From the NCBI GenBank assembly GCA_945949875.1, contig CAMFGH010000017.1, positions 1-36,466 on the forward strand: 36,466 nucleotides of DNA. The letters run 5' to 3'. The notes beneath the pieces were generated by a model, which had not been told where the DNA came from, did no database searches, and saw only the letters and a list, made by a program, of their open reading frames with translations. A program made the translations under genes and the position numbers. This DNA comes from an uncultured bacterium (GTDB taxonomy: Bacteria; Bacillota; Clostridia; Lachnospirales; Lachnospiraceae). Below are positions 22,729 through 30,665 of this stretch, in pieces; within the stretch, counting starts at the first letter, position 1; each line of letters begins with the position of its first letter.

Positions 22729-23286
22729 TTACATCCGAATCATGTTCATAAATGTGCTCTGTAAATCCTGATTTAATGCAAACTCACCTTTGGTGGAATA
22801 GGTTATGGTTTTACTTCCCGGTTTACTGATTCCCCGCATGGTCATGCACATATGCTCTGCCTCTACCATAACCATGACTCCCTTTGGATTTAAATGATCC
22901 ATGATTGCCTGAGCGATCTGATCCGTCATCCGTTCCTGTATCTGCAAACGTCTGGCATACACTTCCACACATCGGGCCAGCTTGCTCAGTCCTACTACTT
23001 TTCCGTTTGGGATATAGGCGATATGAACTTTTCCATAAAAGGGAAGCATATGATGTTCACAAAGAGAATGAAACACGATATCCTTTTCCAGCACCATTTC
23101 TGTATTATCGGTATGAAAGGTCTTTGACAAATGCTTCGACGGATCTTCCTCCATTCCGGCACATAACTCTTCATACATTCTTGCGATACGATCCGGAGTA
23201 TCCAGGAGTCCCTCCCGTCCGGTATCCTCGCCAATTCCTTCTAATAACAGCTTAATGGCTTCTTTTACTTTTTCCTGATTTACCAT
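22729..23286 (-). CDS. folE: GTP cyclohydrolase I
   Basis: FolE opens the folate pathway by turning GTP into 7,8-dihydroneopterin triphosphate and formate. The zinc site is visible: CEHH with C76 and H79, and C147 in EHMCMTMRG. Other hallmarks are [35 protein letters not shown] and [11 protein letters not shown]. The length of 185 residues is typical of the type I enzyme. I use the ATG at 23286, with GGAG 8 bases upstream; a GTG three codons earlier overlaps that site. Its first 35 bases overlap the end of folC, which implies translational coupling. The following gap of 97 bp to the HD gene contains no hairpin I can see. Confidence 0.95.
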   Translation of the reverse strand: MVNQEKVKEAIKLLLEGIGEDTGREGLLDTPDRIARMYEELCAGMEEDPSKHLSKTFHTDNTEMVLEKDIVFHSLCEHHMLPFYGKVHIAYIPNGKVVGLSKLARCVEVYARRLQIQERMTDQIAQAIMDHLNPKGVMVMVEAEHMCMTMRGISKPGSKTITYSTKGEFALNQDLQSTFMNMIRM

Positions 23287-24661
23287 GCTGCCCACTCCTG
23301 TCTGCCATGATTTTTTTTAGTGCCCCTAAATAGGACAAGGAACCAAAGGCTATGATCACATCCTCTTTACCTGCCAGAAGATATGCTATTTCCACAGCTT
23401 CCTCCAGACTGGAGGCTTCCGTCACGTTGGGATGATATTCTTTCACCGCCAGTGCAAGTTCATGGGAGGATAAAGTTCTCTTCCGATCCGGCGTAGCGAT
23501 GGTTATGATCTGCTCCGCATAAGCACTGGTTTCTGCAATGATTTTCTCATATTCCTTATCTTTCAATATTCCCATTATATAGACAATCTTTTTATTTGTA
23601 AAATAAAAGTGTATGGCCTGTGCCAGTCTTTTTGCCGCATCCTCATTATGTGCACCGTCTACCAGAAAATACGGTTTCTTCGCGATAATTTCCAGTCGTC
23701 CCGGCCATTTTGTCTGAAAAAGTCCTTTTCGGACCTTGTCCTCCGGAAGGTAAAAGCCTCTTTCTTTCAAACATTCCACCACTTCCAGTGCCAAAGCTGC
23801 ATTATCGATCTGAACAGTTCCGGCCAGGGCGATTTCCATACGCCGGTAAACGTTGCCGCTTGCGCAGCCATAATCAAACCGCTGCTTCTCCAGACCATAT
23901 TTTACTTTTCCAAGCCGGTCCCTTGAAGCAAACAGGATTTTTTCTGCTTTTTTATTTCCTGCTTCCCTGTTTAATACCTGTTGTACCTCTTCCGGCTGCC
24001 AGGTAGATACTACATCCGCCCCGGGCTTTATGATCCCGGCTTTCTTTTCTGCGATCTCAGATAAAGTGTTTCCCAGAAAAGCCATGTGATCCATACTGAT
24101 CGACACAAAAACGCTTACCATTGTGGTTTTCACCAGATTAGTGGCATCCATATCTCCACCCATTCCGGTTTCCAGTATGACAACATCACAATTTTTATCC
24201 TGAAAATAACAGAATCCAGTGGCAGTCTCTAATTCAAATACTGTAGGATAGGGATATCCCTCTTTCTCCATCTGATCTGCTGCTTCCCGCACTCTGCTCA
24301 TCACATCTGCATATTCTCTTGCCAGAATCAGCTTCCCATTTATCTGAAATTTTTCTCTTTCATTTAAAATAACAGGTGATATGTATGTTCCGACCTGATA
24401 ACCTGCGCTTTTCAGTATGCTGGAAAGATAGGCAATCGTGGAACCTTTTCCGTTGGTTCCCGCAACGTGTATAAACTTCAGATGGTCCTGGGGATTTCCC
24501 AGCCTTTTGCATAATTCCTTTATTCCATCCAGTCCAAGCACGCTTCCTCTGCCGGATTTTTCCTCCAGATATTCCCTTGTTTCTTTATATGTCATTTGTT
24601 TCATATGGTATTCGATTTCCTTATGATCCTTTTTCTGTATATTTTCCTCTATATGGGGCAT
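23252..24661 (-). CDS. folC: Folylpolyglutamate synthase / dihydrofolate synthase
   Basis: FolC adds glutamate to dihydropteroate and/or to folates, trapping them in the cell. The Mur-ligase-like layout is clear: P-loop GTNGKGS at 68-74, [53 protein letters not shown] ([11 protein letters not shown]), and a C-terminal domain with [14 protein letters not shown] and GSLSYLG. With the ATG at 24661 it has 469 residues, slightly long, and has no ribosome site; the core usually begins near [17 protein letters not shown], so a start at 24604 or 24595 is equally possible. It is the first gene of the fol operon and is divergent from the CmpB-like gene across 114 bp. The upstream bases are AT-rich with several TATAAT-like boxes. 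Confidence 0.93.
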   Translation of the reverse strand: MPHIEENIQKKDHKEIEYHMKQMTYKETREYLEEKSGRGSVLGLDGIKELCKRLGNPQDHLKFIHVAGTNGKGSTIAYLSSILKSAGYQVGTYISPVILNEREKFQINGKLILAREYADVMSRVREAADQMEKEGYPYPTVFELETATGFCYFQDKNCDVVILETGMGGDMDATNLVKTTMVSVFVSISMDHMAFLGNTLSEIAEKKAGIIKPGADVVSTWQPEEVQQVLNREAGNKKAEKILFASRDRLGKVKYGLEKQRFDYGCASGNVYRRMEIALAGTVQIDNAALALEVVECLKERGFYLPEDKVRKGLFQTKWPGRLEIIAKKPYFLVDGAHNEDAAKRLAQAIHFYFTNKKIVYIMGILKDKEYEKIIAETSAYAEQIITIATPDRKRTLSSHELALAVKEYHPNVTEASSLEEAVEIAYLLAGKEDVIIAFGSLSYLGALKKIMADRSGQHGKSGKSKRSH

Positions 24662-24775
24662 TTTATCTGATATAAATGTTTCATTATTTTTATATTATAT
24701 TATATTACATTACGTTTCCATCAACCTGTGCAGGCAGATAACAGATGATATATCTTTCTGCCGGAAAGGAATCTC

Positions 24776-25219
24776 ATGCAATCCCAAAAAGAAATCCCGC
24801 TTTCCAGACTCTTCATCCACTGTGGCATCCTTGGATGGTGTTTTGAAATATTATACACTTCTTTAAGAATGCTGCAACGAAGAAATTACCGCCTGCAGGG
24901 CAACACATCCATCTGGATGTTTCCTATTTATGGCTGCGCTGCCTTTCTGCGCCCCCTGAATAAAGTAATGCACCATTTTTCTGTCTTTTTCCGTGGAAGC
25001 GTCTATGCTCTGCTGATTTACACAGGAGAATATTTTTCCGGAAAGTTTCTGGACAAAAAACAGATGATTCCCTGGAATTATGACCGGGCCCGTCTCCGTA
25101 TATGCCGGTATATCCGGCTGGATTTTTTTCCGTTCTGGTTTCTGGTAGGCCTGATTTTCGAACACTTTAATCTGCATAATGGTTTTTCCGGTATCAAACA
25201 CCCAAAAACCCATTCCTGA
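24776..25219 (+). CDS. CmpB-type putative ABC transporter membrane protein
   Basis: A 147-residue membrane protein that matches the family often labelled putative ABC transporter permease (ABC_trans_CmpB). The evidence is GILGWCFEILYTS, the loop QGNTSIWMFPIYGCAAF, FRGSVYALLIYTGEYFSGKFL, PWNYD and IRLDFFPFWFLVGLIFE, the conserved order of that family, with about four hydrophobic segments. Transport activity for this family is, as far as I know, unproven. No ABC ATPase is adjacent, so the transporter label may be misleading. The ATG at 24776 has AAGGAA 6 bases upstream. It is a single gene, divergent from folC and convergent with the PH-domain gene. Confidence 0.8.
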   Translation: MQSQKEIPLSRLFIHCGILGWCFEILYTSLRMLQRRNYRLQGNTSIWMFPIYGCAAFLRPLNKVMHHFSVFFRGSVYALLIYTGEYFSGKFLDKKQMIPWNYDRARLRICRYIRLDFFPFWFLVGLIFEHFNLHNGFSGIKHPKTHS

Positions 25220-25254
25220 ATATACATGAAAGGATTTGTTTTCATGGAAAAAGA

Positions 25255-25274
25255 CGGTATGATCTCTCATACCG
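25255..25274 (-). terminator. Intrinsic terminator after the PH-domain gene
   Basis: A 7-bp stem CGGTATG / CATACCG encloses a 6-base loop, followed on the minus strand by TCTTTTTCC. It lies 15 bp after the PH-domain gene's stop codon. Confidence 0.65.
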
Positions 25275-25288
25275 CCTTGTACTTACTC

Positions 25289-25690
25289 CTAATCTTCCAA
25301 AACATCCGGGATTCCATCTCCATCAGCATCCAGGTCTGCACTTGCTCCAATATTTAAAGTATTTAAGGTTCTGCGTTTAATTCTGGCAGCTTCCGACATC
25401 TCCAAAATGAAGTTTTTCACTTCTCTGGCATTTTTGATATGCTCGATCAGAAGCTTCGGATTGGTGGTATCCCCTGTATAGCACACAACCGTCCCCAGTT
25501 TGAAAATTCTTTCCCAGAAAGAAGTGGTCAGTTCCACATCCTGTACTTTGTACATATAGCAGTCATTTTCCTGGGTACTCAGAAAACCTGTATTAATGGT
25601 AATCAGGTCTTCTTTTACCGTATATTTTGTAAATGTCCAGGGCAGCCCCAGAAAAACCCATCTTTTCTTTTCTACAAATTCTGTTCCCAT
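25289..25690 (-). CDS. Bacterial PH-domain protein with C-terminal calcium-loop-like tail
   Basis: The 133-residue protein carries a bacterial PH-type (bPH2-like) fold: FTKYTVKEDLITINTGFLS, YKVQDVELTTSFWERIFKLGTVVCY, and IKNAREVKNFI. Such domains often attach to lipids or protein partners, but the ligand is not predictable here. After about residue 108 a short basic helix leads to a tail ending DLDADGDGIPDVLED, which matches the DxDxDGxxD calcium loop found in thrombospondin-type-3 and dockerin repeats. There is no signal peptide. I chose the ATG at 25690 (AAGGAA with 8-base spacing); an open frame runs a further 65 codons to 25885 without a ribosome site and lacks conserved character. The upstream 281-bp gap, shared with the divergent nitroreductase, holds that gene's promoter and no other gene. 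Confidence 0.75.
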   Translation of the reverse strand: MGTEFVEKKRWVFLGLPWTFTKYTVKEDLITINTGFLSTQENDCYMYKVQDVELTTSFWERIFKLGTVVCYTGDTTNPKLLIEHIKNAREVKNFILEMSEAARIKRRTLNTLNIGASADLDADGDGIPDVLED

Positions 25691-25890
25691 ACGCTCATTC
25701 CTTTCCAATACCACTTTCTCATACTTTGCAATGCTGATTCTTTTATTTCGTGTGCCGGTTCTTTTCCATTGAAATGCCGGTTTTTCAATATTTGCATGCC
25801 AATGTATGAAACATTTCGATTTCCGTATATTCACAGTATAATAGATTACAGGAAAATAATCTATCTTTTTTTCAATAGAAACCACTCACT

Positions 25891-25925
25891 TTTCAATTGA
25901 AAGCATTCACATTTTTTGCTATACT
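25891..25925 (+). promoter_or_regulatory. Nitroreductase promoter with a palindrome over the -35 box
   Basis: TTGAAA (25897-25902) and TATACT (25920-25925) are 17 bases apart, near consensus. The -35 forms half of a perfect 12-bp palindrome TTTCAATTGAAA (25891-25902). A related TTTCAAT sequence (TTTTTTCAATAGAAA) lies about 20 bases upstream. A repressor binding here would block RNA polymerase, but no regulator gene is adjacent. Confidence 0.6.
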
Positions 25926-25971
25926 GTTTCTAATTTAAAACAAAACCAAAAGAATATCAGGAGGAAATCAA

Positions 25972-26514
25972 ATGACCGCAAAAGAATGTATTATGAGCCG
26001 CAGAAGTATCCGTCAATTTACTGATCAGCCAATTGATCATGACGTATTAGCTGAAATCATCGAAACTGCTTCTTTTTCTCCAAGCTGGAAAAACACACAG
26101 ATTGTTCGTTATATTGCAATCGAAGGTGATCTGAAAGCAAAGATTGCAAAAGAATGCACAGATATGTTTCCGGGAAATGGAAAAATCATGGATGCTGCTC
26201 CGATGCTGATTGCAGTAACTGTGATCAAAAACAGATGCGGTTATGAAAGAGATGGTTCTTTTACCACTCCTCGTAAGGATACATGGCAGATGTTCGATGC
26301 CGGTGTTGCCGCTCAGACTTTCTGTCTGGCAGCACATGAAAAAGGAATTGGCAGTGTTATCCAGGGTATCTTTGACGAAGCAAAAGCTGCTTCTATTTTA
26401 GGTATTCCGGAAGACAGAGAATTAGTCGCTTTTATTCCGATTGGATATCCGGCAGAATCTCCAGTTGCTCCAAAGAGAAAAGCCGTATCCGATTTATTAT
26501 CTTTCCAATCATGA
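25972..26514 (+). CDS. Nitroreductase-family FMN oxidoreductase
   Basis: A 180-residue cytosolic flavoprotein of the nitroreductase fold, likely using NAD(P)H to reduce quinones, nitro compounds or an unknown metabolite. The N-terminal FMN-binding segment is SRRSIRQFTDQPID (residues 9-22), then SPSWKNTQIVRYIAIEG. The central region has DAGVAAQTFCLAAHEKGIGSV and the C-terminal IPIGYPAE matches the family. The length is normal for the smaller clostridial members. The ATG has AGGAGG 7 bases upstream and a near-consensus promoter with a palindrome. A good terminator follows the gene, so it is monocistronic. The real substrate cannot be told from sequence. Confidence 0.9.
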   Translation: MTAKECIMSRRSIRQFTDQPIDHDVLAEIIETASFSPSWKNTQIVRYIAIEGDLKAKIAKECTDMFPGNGKIMDAAPMLIAVTVIKNRCGYERDGSFTTPRKDTWQMFDAGVAAQTFCLAAHEKGIGSVIQGIFDEAKAASILGIPEDRELVAFIPIGYPAESPVAPKRKAVSDLLSFQS

Positions 26515-26522
26515 TATTGATA

Positions 26523-26556
26523 GAACGAAGGAATTCTTTTTCCTTCGTTCTTTTTT
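26523..26556 (+). terminator. Intrinsic terminator after the nitroreductase gene
   Basis: GAACGAAGGA (26523-26532) pairs perfectly with TCCTTCGTTC (26541-26550), followed by six T residues. Confidence 0.92.
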
Positions 26557-26649
26557 GAGCAGAATGTTGTTTGTTTAAAAAATCTGAATGTATTTTGCAG
26601 GTGCATTCCGAGTTTCTGCCATATTAGTTAATTCGAAGGAGGAATTGTC

Positions 26650-27561
26650 ATGAGACATCTTATGAGTCCACTGGACTTTACTGTGGAAGAATTGGATCAG
26701 CTTTTTGATCTGGCAAATGATATTGAAAAGAATCCTGAAAAATATGCCCACATCTGTGCGGGCAAGAAACTGGCAACCTGTTTTTATGAACCCAGTACAA
26801 GAACCCGTCTGAGCTTTGAAGCAGCCATGCTGAATCTGGGAGGCAGCGTAATCGGCTTTTCCGATGCTGGCTCCTCTTCTGCCGCAAAGGGCGAAAGCGT
26901 GTCAGATACCATTCGCGTGATATCCTGTTTTGCGGATATTTGTGCCATGCGACATCCCAAGGAAGGTGCGCCTATGGTAGCTGCTACCCGTTCTAAAATC
27001 CCGGTGATCAACGCCGGCGACGGTGGTCATCAGCACCCTACACAGACACTCACGGATTTGTTAACCATCCGCTCCCTGAAAGGCAGATTGGACAACTTTA
27101 CAATCGGTCTCTGTGGGGACCTGAAATTCGGCCGTACTGTTCACTCTCTGATCAATGCACTGGTACGATACGACAATATTCACTTTATCTTCATTTCCCC
27201 GGAAGAACTTCGCGTACCTGACTATATTACAGATATGCTGAAAGAAAAAGGAATCACCTACGAAGAGGTTATCAGTCTGGAAAGCTGCATGCCTCAGTTG
27301 GATTTACTCTACATGACCCGTGTTCAAAAAGAACGATTCTTTAACGAAGAGGATTATGTTCGTTTGAAAGACTTCTATATCTTAGACAAAGCCAAAATGC
27401 AGCTGGCAAAAGAGGACATGCTGGTGCTTCATCCACTGCCACGTGTCAATGAAATCTCTGTAGAAGTAGACGACGATCCAAGAGCCGCATATTTCCCACA
27501 GGTTCAGTATGGTGTGTATGTGAGAATGGCACTTATCCTGACCCTGCTGGAGCTTGTGTAA
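26650..27561 (+). CDS. pyrB: Aspartate carbamoyltransferase, catalytic chain
   Basis: ATCase catalytic subunit: carbamoyl phosphate plus aspartate gives N-carbamoyl-aspartate, the committed step of pyrimidine synthesis. Active-site segments are all present: [16 protein letters not shown] with STRTR at 49-53, [16 protein letters not shown] (AMRHPKEG), [25 protein letters not shown] and HPLPRVNEI. The length of 303 residues is standard. The ATG has AAGGAGGA 7 bases upstream. pyrI follows 90 bp later, so the two subunits would assemble into the regulated E. coli-type holoenzyme. I see no PyrR binding site or attenuator in the 90 bases between the upstream terminator and the start. Confidence 0.97.
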   Translation: MRHLMSPLDFTVEELDQLFDLANDIEKNPEKYAHICAGKKLATCFYEPSTRTRLSFEAAMLNLGGSVIGFSDAGSSSAAKGESVSDTIRVISCFADICAMRHPKEGAPMVAATRSKIPVINAGDGGHQHPTQTLTDLLTIRSLKGRLDNFTIGLCGDLKFGRTVHSLINALVRYDNIHFIFISPEELRVPDYITDMLKEKGITYEEVISLESCMPQLDLLYMTRVQKERFFNEEDYVRLKDFYILDKAKMQLAKEDMLVLHPLPRVNEISVEVDDDPRAAYFPQVQYGVYVRMALILTLLELV

Positions 27562-27651
27562 TGTGTGTACATTGCCACCCTGCATAGATACCGTTTTCAT
27601 GCTCATATTTCAGTAAAAGAATAATTGATTCATCAGAAAGGATTCAATCAT

Positions 27652-28095
27652 ATGTTAAATGTAGGAAAAATCGAAGAAGGCTTCGTGTTAGACCATATCA
27701 AAGCCGGGAAGAGCCTGGATGTATATTATCAGCTTCAGTTAGATAAATTGGATTGCACTGTTGCAATCATCAAAAATGCCCGTAGCAATGCTATGGGCAA
27801 GAAAGATATCTTAAAAGTAGAATGTGATATCAATACATTAAATTTAGACATTCTGGGTTTCATCGACCCTAATCTTACAGTAAACGTGATCAAAGATGGG
27901 GAAATCGTAGAAAAGCGTGATATTTACCTGCCACAGGAGATCAAAGGTGTCATCCATTGTCATAACCCACGCTGCATCACATCCATTGAGCAGGAACTGC
28001 CTCACATCTTCGTATTGTCCGATGCGGAGAAACGTGTTTATCGCTGCAAATACTGTGAAGAGAAATACTCTCCACACACCAAGAAATCTTTGTAA
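27652..28095 (+). CDS. pyrI: Aspartate carbamoyltransferase, regulatory chain
   Basis: PyrI binds nucleotide effectors (CTP, UTP, ATP) and zinc and confers allosteric control on PyrB. The zinc domain is visible at the C terminus: CHNPRC and CKYC, the C-x4-C and C-x2-C pairs. The nucleotide domain contains GFVLDHIKAGKSLDVYY and the middle NVIKDGEIVEKRDIYLPQEIKGV. I use the ATG at 27652 (147 residues; AAGGA 10 bases upstream), giving the usual N terminus MLNVGKIEEG. An upstream TTG at 27625 has no ribosome site. It is 90 bp after pyrB and is followed by a strong terminator. Confidence 0.96.
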   Translation: MLNVGKIEEGFVLDHIKAGKSLDVYYQLQLDKLDCTVAIIKNARSNAMGKKDILKVECDINTLNLDILGFIDPNLTVNVIKDGEIVEKRDIYLPQEIKGVIHCHNPRCITSIEQELPHIFVLSDAEKRVYRCKYCEEKYSPHTKKSL

Positions 28096-28102
28096 ACACA
28101 GG

Positions 28103-28152
28103 AAGAGAGAGAACATTTTAAATCGGAACGTTCTCTCTCTTCTTTTTATTTT
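28103..28152 (+). terminator. Intrinsic terminator after pyrBI
   Basis: AAGAGAGAGAAC (28103-28114) pairs with GTTCTCTCTCTT (28130-28141) around a 15-base loop, followed by CTTTTTATTTTT. Confidence 0.9.
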
Positions 28153-28182
28153 TCATTACATAACAGTTGTTCTATAGAAGTT

Positions 28183-29523
28183 TCATCCTTTCTTTTTTTC
28201 CAGCGCCAACCCAATCAGTCTATCCGTCTGATCTGCCATAAACAATGGAATATTCAGAACGTCATTATCCAGCTTCAGATTGTCCAGTGAAAACCGCACA
28301 CGAAGCTTAACTTTGTCCGGGAATAGTTCTTTGAATTTTTTCAGGCTCTTGCTGGATGTATTCGTTTCTGATTTAACCTCAACAGGGAAAATATCATTTT
28401 CCCGCTGAATCAGAAAATCTACTTCATAAGGTGGATTGTTCTGTGACCAGTAGCGTGGAACCACTTCAAACTGCGTAATTAAAGTTTGCAACACAAAATT
28501 TTCGGTAAGAGCACCCTTAAACTCAGTAAACAGACGGTTGCCCTCTCCAAATGCGGTAGGTGCCAATTGTGCCAACCGCCGAAGCAGTCCTACATCTACC
28601 AGATATATTTTAAATGCTGAAAGATCATCATAGGCTGCTATCGGCAGACCGGGTGCAGAACTACGATAGATTTTGTGAACCAGCCTTGCATCTACCAGCC
28701 ACTGCAGTGCATCCTCATATTCACGGGCTCTTGCCCCTTCTTTTACTACCTTGTAAATGAATTTTTTGTTTTCTCTCGCTAACTGAGACGGAATAGACTT
28801 CCAAATCATAGAAATCTTCGGAAATTCACTAATATTGGGATGTTTTGCAAAGTCACGCTCATAGGCACCGATAATATCGGACAAGGATTCCTGCATAGCC
28901 AAGACATCACGAGTTTCTGTCCACATCAGTACCGGTTCAGGCATACCACCGGTGACATAGTACATTTTCAATTTCTCATACAGAGGATTGAAGAACGCAT
29001 CCGGAATCGGCTCGATAGTATCTACACCTTCCAAATATGCAGCAAGGTTTTCGTCACCATTTGCGATTAAGAATTCTGAAAAGGTCATAGGGTCAATCTG
29101 CATGAAATTAACCTTTCCCACCGGGAAAGAAGAGGGTTTGGACAGTGAAATTCCCAGCAGCGAACCTGCACAGGCAATATGATACTGCGGAGCGTTCTCA
29201 CAGAAATATTTCATGGAGTTTATGACCTCCGGACAGTCCTGCACCTCGTCAAAGATAATGAGCGTCTTTTCCGGTACAATCTTTTGACTGCTGGCCAACA
29301 TCAGGTTTTGCAGAATACGGTCCACATCCTTAGTTGTTTCAAAAAACTGCTTATATTCTTCATTTTCATCAAAGTTAAAATAAGCTGTATTTTCATAATA
29401 TCGTCTGCCAAACTCTTTCAGAATCCAGGTCTTACCTACCTGACGTACCCCCTTTAATATCAAGGGCTTACGGTAAGCAGAACTCTTCCAATCCAACAAC
29501 TGCTGCATAATAAATCGTTCCAT
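28183..29523 (-). CDS. Orphan AAA ATPase with DUF4143 domain
   Basis: The 446-residue protein belongs to the common AAA_14/DUF4143 group, which is of unknown function and often scattered near mobile DNA. Walker A is GVRQVGKT at 25-32 and Walker B LIIFDEVQD at 88-96. These are followed by CAGSLLG, a sensor-like strand, then FPVGKV and MTFSEFL. The C-terminal DUF4143 part contains DVGLLRRLA, then YEVDFLIQ..PVEVKSE, which has the D and E-x-K spacing of PD-(D/E)XK nuclease folds. No helicase or membrane segment is seen. The start is the ATG at 29523 with GGAG 5 bases upstream; a GTG five codons earlier lacks one. The gene is single. Three phased repeats lie directly upstream. Confidence 0.88.
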   Translation of the reverse strand: MERFIMQQLLDWKSSAYRKPLILKGVRQVGKTWILKEFGRRYYENTAYFNFDENEEYKQFFETTKDVDRILQNLMLASSQKIVPEKTLIIFDEVQDCPEVINSMKYFCENAPQYHIACAGSLLGISLSKPSSFPVGKVNFMQIDPMTFSEFLIANGDENLAAYLEGVDTIEPIPDAFFNPLYEKLKMYYVTGGMPEPVLMWTETRDVLAMQESLSDIIGAYERDFAKHPNISEFPKISMIWKSIPSQLARENKKFIYKVVKEGARAREYEDALQWLVDARLVHKIYRSSAPGLPIAAYDDLSAFKIYLVDVGLLRRLAQLAPTAFGEGNRLFTEFKGALTENFVLQTLITQFEVVPRYWSQNNPPYEVDFLIQRENDIFPVEVKSETNTSSKSLKKFKELFPDKVKLRVRFSLDNLKLDNDVLNIPLFMADQTDRLIGLALEKKKG

Positions 29524-29532
29524 ATACTCTCC

Positions 29533-29609
29533 AATCACACTTTTTTAATGATTTAGCGTTACATAATCACACTTTTATCAGGATTTTTGTGTATCTTAAT
29601 CACATTTTT
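29533..29609 (-). repeat. Three phased direct repeats upstream of the DUF4143 ATPase gene
   Basis: The core AATCACACTTTT appears at 29533-29545, 29565-29576 and, as AATCACATTTTT, 29598-29609. The start-to-start spacing is 32 and 33 bp, close to three turns of the helix, so a protein would see the sites on one face. On the minus strand each reads AAAAGTGTGATT, and the last copy abuts the gene's ribosome site. Confidence 0.7.
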
Positions 29610-29659
29610 ATTATATCCAGAAAAATCAAATAATACAACCTAAATTGTAAGAGTAGCAA

Positions 29660-29716
29660 ATTATTCATGGTGACATGCTCCCACCACTTAAATCCTGGAT
29701 TATGAAGTGGGGGCTT
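29660..29716. mobile_element. Possible remnant of an IS200/IS605-family element end
   Basis: The segment contains GTGACATGCTCCCACCACTT, then 14 bases, then AAGTGGGGGCTTC, forming an imperfect hairpin. Comparable hairpins with the CATGCTCCCAC and GTGGGGGCTT words mark ends of IS200/IS605 elements in clostridia, by memory. No transposase gene or second end is present, so this would be a solo end or decayed element. Apart from this, the phased repeats and the following hairpin, the 323-bp gap holds no gene. Confidence 0.4.
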
Positions 29717-29751
29717 CGTATCTCTCTATCTCATAAAAATGGTGGGCAAAA

Positions 29752-29786
29752 AAATACCTACATTCCAAATCGAAATGTAGGTATTT
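29752..29786 (-). terminator. Intrinsic terminator after the Trp transporter operon
   Basis: AAATACCTACATT (29752-29764) pairs with AATGTAGGTATTT (29774-29786). Read on the minus strand it is followed by a run of T (TATTTTTTTGC). It lies about 60 bp after the ATPase gene's stop codon. Confidence 0.85.
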
Positions 29787-29846
29787 AGATACTTTCAATT
29801 TTATATTTTACCTGTTTTTCTGTCAGGGCATTTCTTACGATTGACT

Positions 29847-30647
29847 CTACTTTGAGAGCAGGATGCGGTCATTGTCTAACTGTTCTCCTACCTGGACCTT
29901 GAACTGCTCAAGGAGATCTTCTACTGTCATATTGGCCCGTTCTTCGCCGCTTACATCCAGCACAATATTGCCACCGTTCATCATAAGCGTGCGGTTTCCC
30001 AGTTCCAAAGCCTGATGCATATTATGGGTAACCATAAGGCAGGTGATATTTCTTTCCGCCACAATTCGCTTGGTCAAGTTCAATACTTTTTCTGCTGTGG
30101 CAGGGTCCAGAGCTGCTGTATGTTCATCCAGCAGAAGAAGCTTTGGTGTCACCATGGTTGCCATCAGAAGGGTAAGTGCCTGCCTCTGTCCACCGGATAA
30201 CAGTCCCACCGGATTTTTCATCCGGTCTTCCAGTCCCATATCCAGAAGAGCCAGATGCTCCCGAAATCTTTCCTTATCTGATTTTGTGATTCTGCCAAAC
30301 AAAGAATGCTTTCCGGACGCTCTCATATAAGCCAATGCCATATTTTCTTCTATGGACATATGGGGGGCTGTCCCCAGAAGCGGATCCTGAAATAAATGTC
30401 CTATTTCTTTACTGCGTAAATGCTCTTTTTTAAAAGTAATGTCTTCCTCATCCAGAACGATTCTTCCGCTGTCCACATAAAAGGCACCTGTGATGGCATT
30501 AAACAGGGTGGATTTTCCGGCTCCGTTGCTTCCAATGATAGTGGCAAAATCCCCGGAATCCAGATGCAGACTCACATTTTGAAGGGCTGTTTTTTCATTT
30601 ACAGTGCCTGGATTAAATGTTTTGCTAATATCTGTAATCTGTAACAT
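29847..30647 (-). CDS. trpZ: ABC transporter ATPase, tryptophan-type (TrpZ-like)
   Basis: The ATPase powers the neighbouring permease. Motifs in 266 residues: Walker A GSNGAGKST at 39-47, Q-loop near HLFQDPLLG (85-92), signature SGGQRQ at 151-156, and Walker B LLLLDEHTAALDP from 170. The DEH in place of DEP is typical of this branch by my memory. The H-loop is VTHNMHQAL. There is no membrane segment. The ATG at 30647 has AGGAGGAAG upstream. It is the last gene of the transporter operon, 18 bp after the permease gene, and a terminator follows. Substrate assignment to tryptophan comes from the upstream T-box, not from the ATPase itself. Confidence 0.88.
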   Translation of the reverse strand: MLQITDISKTFNPGTVNEKTALQNVSLHLDSGDFATIIGSNGAGKSTLFNAITGAFYVDSGRIVLDEEDITFKKEHLRSKEIGHLFQDPLLGTAPHMSIEENMALAYMRASGKHSLFGRITKSDKERFREHLALLDMGLEDRMKNPVGLLSGGQRQALTLLMATMVTPKLLLLDEHTAALDPATAEKVLNLTKRIVAERNITCLMVTHNMHQALELGNRTLMMNGGNIVLDVSGEERANMTVEDLLEQFKVQVGEQLDNDRILLSK

Positions 30648-30665
30648 ATCTGCTTCTTCCTCCTA

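Noticed and set aside
25691-25885. N-terminal extension of the PH-domain protein
   Set aside because: The extra 65 residues have no ribosome site and no family character; the start at 25690 has both.
28183-29609. DUF4143 ATPase as a toxin-antitoxin or defence system
   Set aside because: There is only a single gene, no partner, no defence-type neighbour and no clear family role.
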